In this document: positions 7,249 through 8,769 of the stretch, piece after piece
Layout: every line of letters starts with the position of its first letter
How positions within the stretch are numbered: the first letter of the stretch is position 1
Assembly (NCBI GenBank): GCA_937927685.1
Contig: CALBSC010000045.1
Coordinates: forward strand, 1-8,769
Direction of reading: 5' to 3'
Origin: an uncultured Burkholderiales bacterium
GTDB lineage: Bacteria > Pseudomonadota > Gammaproteobacteria > Burkholderiales > Burkholderiaceae_C
Length of the DNA stretch: 8,769 bases
Position numbers and translations under genes: made by a program
The notes under the pieces: model-generated
The model's input: the letters and a program-made list of their open reading frames with translations, nothing else
What the model was told of the DNA's origin: nothing
The model's database searches: none

Positions 7249-7280
7249 TTGACGGGGTGCGCAGCTTCGGCTCCTAAAAT
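7249..7280 (+). promoter_or_regulatory. possible promoter of the glycine-zipper gene
   Basis: TAAAAT at 7275-7280 matches five of six bases of the -10 consensus. TTGACG at 7249-7254 matches five of six of the -35 consensus, but the spacer is 20 bases, longer than the usual 16-18, so the pairing is doubtful. Transcription starting about seven bases after the -10 box would give a leader of about 63 bases. The TAAAAT box resembles the one before ppnP in sequence and setting. Confidence 0.4.
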
Positions 7281-7349
7281 ACCGGCACGGCGGGTTGGTA
7301 CACGTTCCGTGACCCCTCGTGGCCTCCTTCTTTTCATTCAAGGTCTTCC

Positions 7350-7958
7350 ATGCTGATCATCTCCTCTCTCAAGCGCTCTTCGGTTGTCAGCGCCGCCTTG
7401 CTGGTGGGACTGGGTGTTGCCCATCTGCCGGTGGGTGCGCAGGAAACCGGGCGCGTCCTCTCCAGCACCCCGGTCATTCAGCAAGTGGCCGTGCCGCGCC
7501 AGGTGTGCACCAATACCCAGGTGACGACGCAGGGACAGAAGTCGGGTGCGGGCGCCCTGATGGGTGCCATTGCCGGTGGCACAGTGGGCAACAACGTGGG
7601 CGGCGGTAACGGCCGCACGGCAGCCACCATGCTGGGCGTGCTCGGCGGCGCCATCCTGGGCGACAAGGTCGAGGGCGCGCCGTCGCCTGAGGTGCGCACC
7701 GTGCAAAACTGTACCAACCAGGTCTTCTACGAAAACCGCACCACCAGCTACAACGTGGTGTACGAGTTCGCCGGCAAGCAGTACTCGGTGCAAATGCCCA
7801 CCGACCCGGGCCCCACGGTTCGCCTGCAGATCACCCCGGTGGCCGCCCCCCCGATGACCCCCTACCCGGCCACCCCCCTGGGCAGCCCGGCACCCGTCTC
7901 CGTGCCTTTGGGCAGCCCGATGCCCGTGCCCCCGCCCGGTTCGGCCCCCAACAGCTGA
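7350..7958 (+). CDS. secreted glycine-zipper (2TM-like) envelope protein
   Basis: A 202-residue protein with an N-terminal signal peptide: basic residues at 8-9, a hydrophobic core around 12-24, and a probable cleavage after Ala30 or Gln31 (VGAQ). There is no lipobox cysteine. Residues 66-109 form a glycine-zipper segment with Gly repeating every four or so residues (GALMGAIAGGTVG, then LGVLGGAILGD), as in the 17-kDa-antigen/OmpA-like glycine-zipper proteins, which suggests membrane insertion or oligomers in the envelope. Cys53 and Cys121 flank the zipper and could form a disulfide in the periplasm. A globular stretch (115-165) follows, then a Pro-rich tail (166-202) with two PLGSP units (176-180, 186-190). 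A ribosome-binding AAGG lies 6 bases before the ATG. The exact role is unknown; the family often protects envelope integrity. Confidence 0.85.
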   Translation: MLIISSLKRSSVVSAALLVGLGVAHLPVGAQETGRVLSSTPVIQQVAVPRQVCTNTQVTTQGQKSGAGALMGAIAGGTVGNNVGGGNGRTAATMLGVLGGAILGDKVEGAPSPEVRTVQNCTNQVFYENRTTSYNVVYEFAGKQYSVQMPTDPGPTVRLQITPVAAPPMTPYPATPLGSPAPVSVPLGSPMPVPPPGSAPNS

Positions 7959-7979
7959 TTCCCTGCCCGATCGCACCCC

Positions 7980-8004
7980 AGCGCCCGCCCACAGCGGGCG
8001 TTTT
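7980..8004 (+). terminator. rho-independent terminator after the glycine-zipper gene
   Basis: CGCCCGC (7982-7988) pairs perfectly with GCGGGCG (7994-8000) around a five-base loop; a G-U and an A-U pair extend the stem outward. Four T residues (8001-8004) follow. It lies 22 bases after the stop codon and separates this gene from ppnP, which then needs its own promoter. Confidence 0.8.
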
Positions 8005-8017
8005 GCTGAGTGCCCCT

Positions 8018-8023
8018 TAAAAT
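8018..8023 (+). promoter_or_regulatory. possible -10 box of the ppnP-argG promoter
   Basis: TAAAAT, five of six to the -10 consensus, lies between the terminator and ppnP. No recognisable -35 is found at the normal spacing, where the terminator stem sits. Transcription would begin near 8030, leaving a leader of only about 23 bases with no Shine-Dalgarno sequence. Confidence 0.4.
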
Positions 8024-8052
8024 GGCCGGTTTTGTTGACTCCAAGCTTCACC

Positions 8053-8370
8053 ATGACCACCGCCACGATTGCCAACGCCACCGTCACCACCCAGGCCAAC
8101 GTCTACTTTGACGGACGATGCGTCAGCCACAGCCTGACCCTGGCCAATGGCACCAAGGTCTCCGTCGGCGTGGTGCTGCCCGCCACCCTCACCTTCAACA
8201 CCGGCGCGCCTGAGATCATGGAATGCGTGGCCGGTTCGTGCGAGTACAAACTGGCGGGCAGCACGCAGTGGCTCAAGTCCTCGGCGGGCGAGCAGTTCAG
8301 CGTGCCGGGCAACTCGAGCTTTGAAATCCGGGTGACCGAGCCTTACCACTACATTTGTCATTTCGGCTGA
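8053..8370 (+). CDS. ppnP: pyrimidine/purine nucleoside phosphorylase
   Basis: A 105-residue small cupin-type protein of the PpnP family (formerly UPF0345, DUF1255; E. coli YaiE has 94 residues). PpnP splits several purine and pyrimidine nucleosides with phosphate to the free base and ribose 1-phosphate in the cytoplasm. Family features seen are the NVYFDG strand (16-21), VSVGVVLPATLTFNT (36-50), APEIMECVAGSCEYKL (52-67), and the C-terminal SVPGNSSFEIRVTEPYHYICHFG region (83-105). The protein is about ten residues longer than YaiE at the N-terminus. The ATG at 8053 is preferred; two in-frame TTG codons just upstream (8032, 8035) would lengthen it and lie almost at the predicted transcription start. 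It is followed 20 bases later by argG. Confidence 0.9.
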   Translation: MTTATIANATVTTQANVYFDGRCVSHSLTLANGTKVSVGVVLPATLTFNTGAPEIMECVAGSCEYKLAGSTQWLKSSAGEQFSVPGNSSFEIRVTEPYHYICHFG

Positions 8371-8613
8371 TCGACTGCCGCCAGACCACCATGAGCACCA
8401 TTCTGCAAAGCCTGCCCCTCGGGCAAAAGGTCGGTATCGCCTTCTCCGGCGGCCTCGACACCAGTGCCGCCCTGCACTGGATGAAACTCAAGGGCGCCCT
8501 GCCCTATGCCTACACCGCCAACCTCGGCCAGCCTGACGAAGCCGACTACGACGACATCCCGCGCAAGGCCATGCAATACGGCGCCGAACTGGCCCGCCTG
8601 ATCGACTGCCGCC
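8367..8613 (+). repeat. 16-bp exact direct repeat spanning the argG start region
   Basis: CTGATCGACTGCCGCC occurs at 8367-8382, covering the ppnP stop codon and running into the ppnP-argG gap, and again at 8598-8613, inside argG where it encodes part of LIDCRR. The copies begin 231 bases apart. The argG copy encodes conserved residues, so the gap copy is the unexplained one. This may be chance. Confidence 0.6.
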
Positions 8614-8769
8614 GCCAACTCGCGCACGAAGGCATCGCCGCGCTGCAGTGCGGTGCGTTTCACATCAGCACGGCCGGTCTGACCTACTTCAACACCACGC
8701 CCATCGGCCGCGCGGTGACCGGCACCATGCTGGTGGCCGCCATGAAGGAAGACGACGTCAACATCTGGG
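8391..8769 (+). CDS. argG: argininosuccinate synthase, 3' end cut by window edge
   Basis: ArgG joins citrulline and aspartate with ATP to make argininosuccinate, the penultimate step of arginine synthesis. Only the first 126 codons are in the window, and the frame is still open at the edge. The N-terminus MSTILQSLPLGQKVGIAFSG leads into the ATP-binding PP-loop SGGLDTS (19-25). YAYTANLGQPDEADYD, LIDCRRQL, QCGAFH and LTYFNTTPIGRAVTGTMLVAAMKED follow in the order of the E. coli-type (long, about 445-residue) ArgG, rather than the shorter Bacillus type. The ATG at 8391 aligns with that start. No Shine-Dalgarno sequence is seen in the 20-base gap after ppnP, so expression by read-through from ppnP is likely. 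No ARG box was recognised. Confidence 0.96.
   Translation, partial: MSTILQSLPLGQKVGIAFSGGLDTSAALHWMKLKGALPYAYTANLGQPDEADYDDIPRKAMQYGAELARLIDCRRQLAHEGIAALQCGAFHISTAGLTYFNTTPIGRAVTGTMLVAAMKEDDVNIW

Noticed and set aside
7338..8099. 253-codon open frame on the minus strand opposite the glycine-zipper gene
   Set aside because: It runs through the intrinsic terminator and the ppnP start, is His/Gly/Arg-rich, and opposes a gene with a clear signal peptide and ribosome-binding site.

Overview
The window is GC-rich chromosomal DNA from a bacterium that looks like a betaproteobacterium, most likely of the family Comamonadaceae (inferred from protein character and gene order; the genus cannot be read from the sequence). 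It holds conserved housekeeping genes in two blocks of opposite orientation, with no mobile element, CRISPR array or phage gene.

Minus-strand block (positions 1-6762, transcribed right to left): folC, a dedD-like SPOR-domain gene, cvpA, purF, metZ and gltX, then a tRNA-Ala(GGC) cut by the left edge. The six protein genes are separated by 1 to about 30 bases, so a single operon is likely. The order folC-dedD-cvpA-purF is the classic proteobacterial arrangement (as in E. coli), and purF-metZ is known from Pseudomonas. The products share substrates: FolC adds glutamate to folates, PurF releases glutamate from glutamine in the first step of purine synthesis (a folate-dependent pathway), MetZ supplies homocysteine for folate-dependent methionine synthesis, and GltX charges glutamate onto tRNA. 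CvpA and the SPOR protein are envelope proteins.

Divergent junction (6763-6853): a 91-base gap between folC and an ArsC/Spx-family gene. It carries a perfect 10-bp inverted repeat, so the same 10 bases precede both start codons.

Plus-strand block (6854-8769): an ArsC/YffB-like thioredoxin-fold protein, a secreted glycine-zipper protein followed by a clear intrinsic terminator, the nucleoside phosphorylase ppnP, and the 5' part of argG, cut by the right edge. Two TAAAAT boxes suggest promoters before the glycine-zipper gene and ppnP; argG starts 20 bases after ppnP and is probably co-transcribed with it.

I found no convincing undescribed multi-gene system. The items worth a second look are small: the inverted repeat at the divergent junction, a GluRS that has lost its zinc ligands, a pentapeptide repeat in the SPOR linker, a 16-bp exact repeat around the argG start, and the ppnP-argG pairing.
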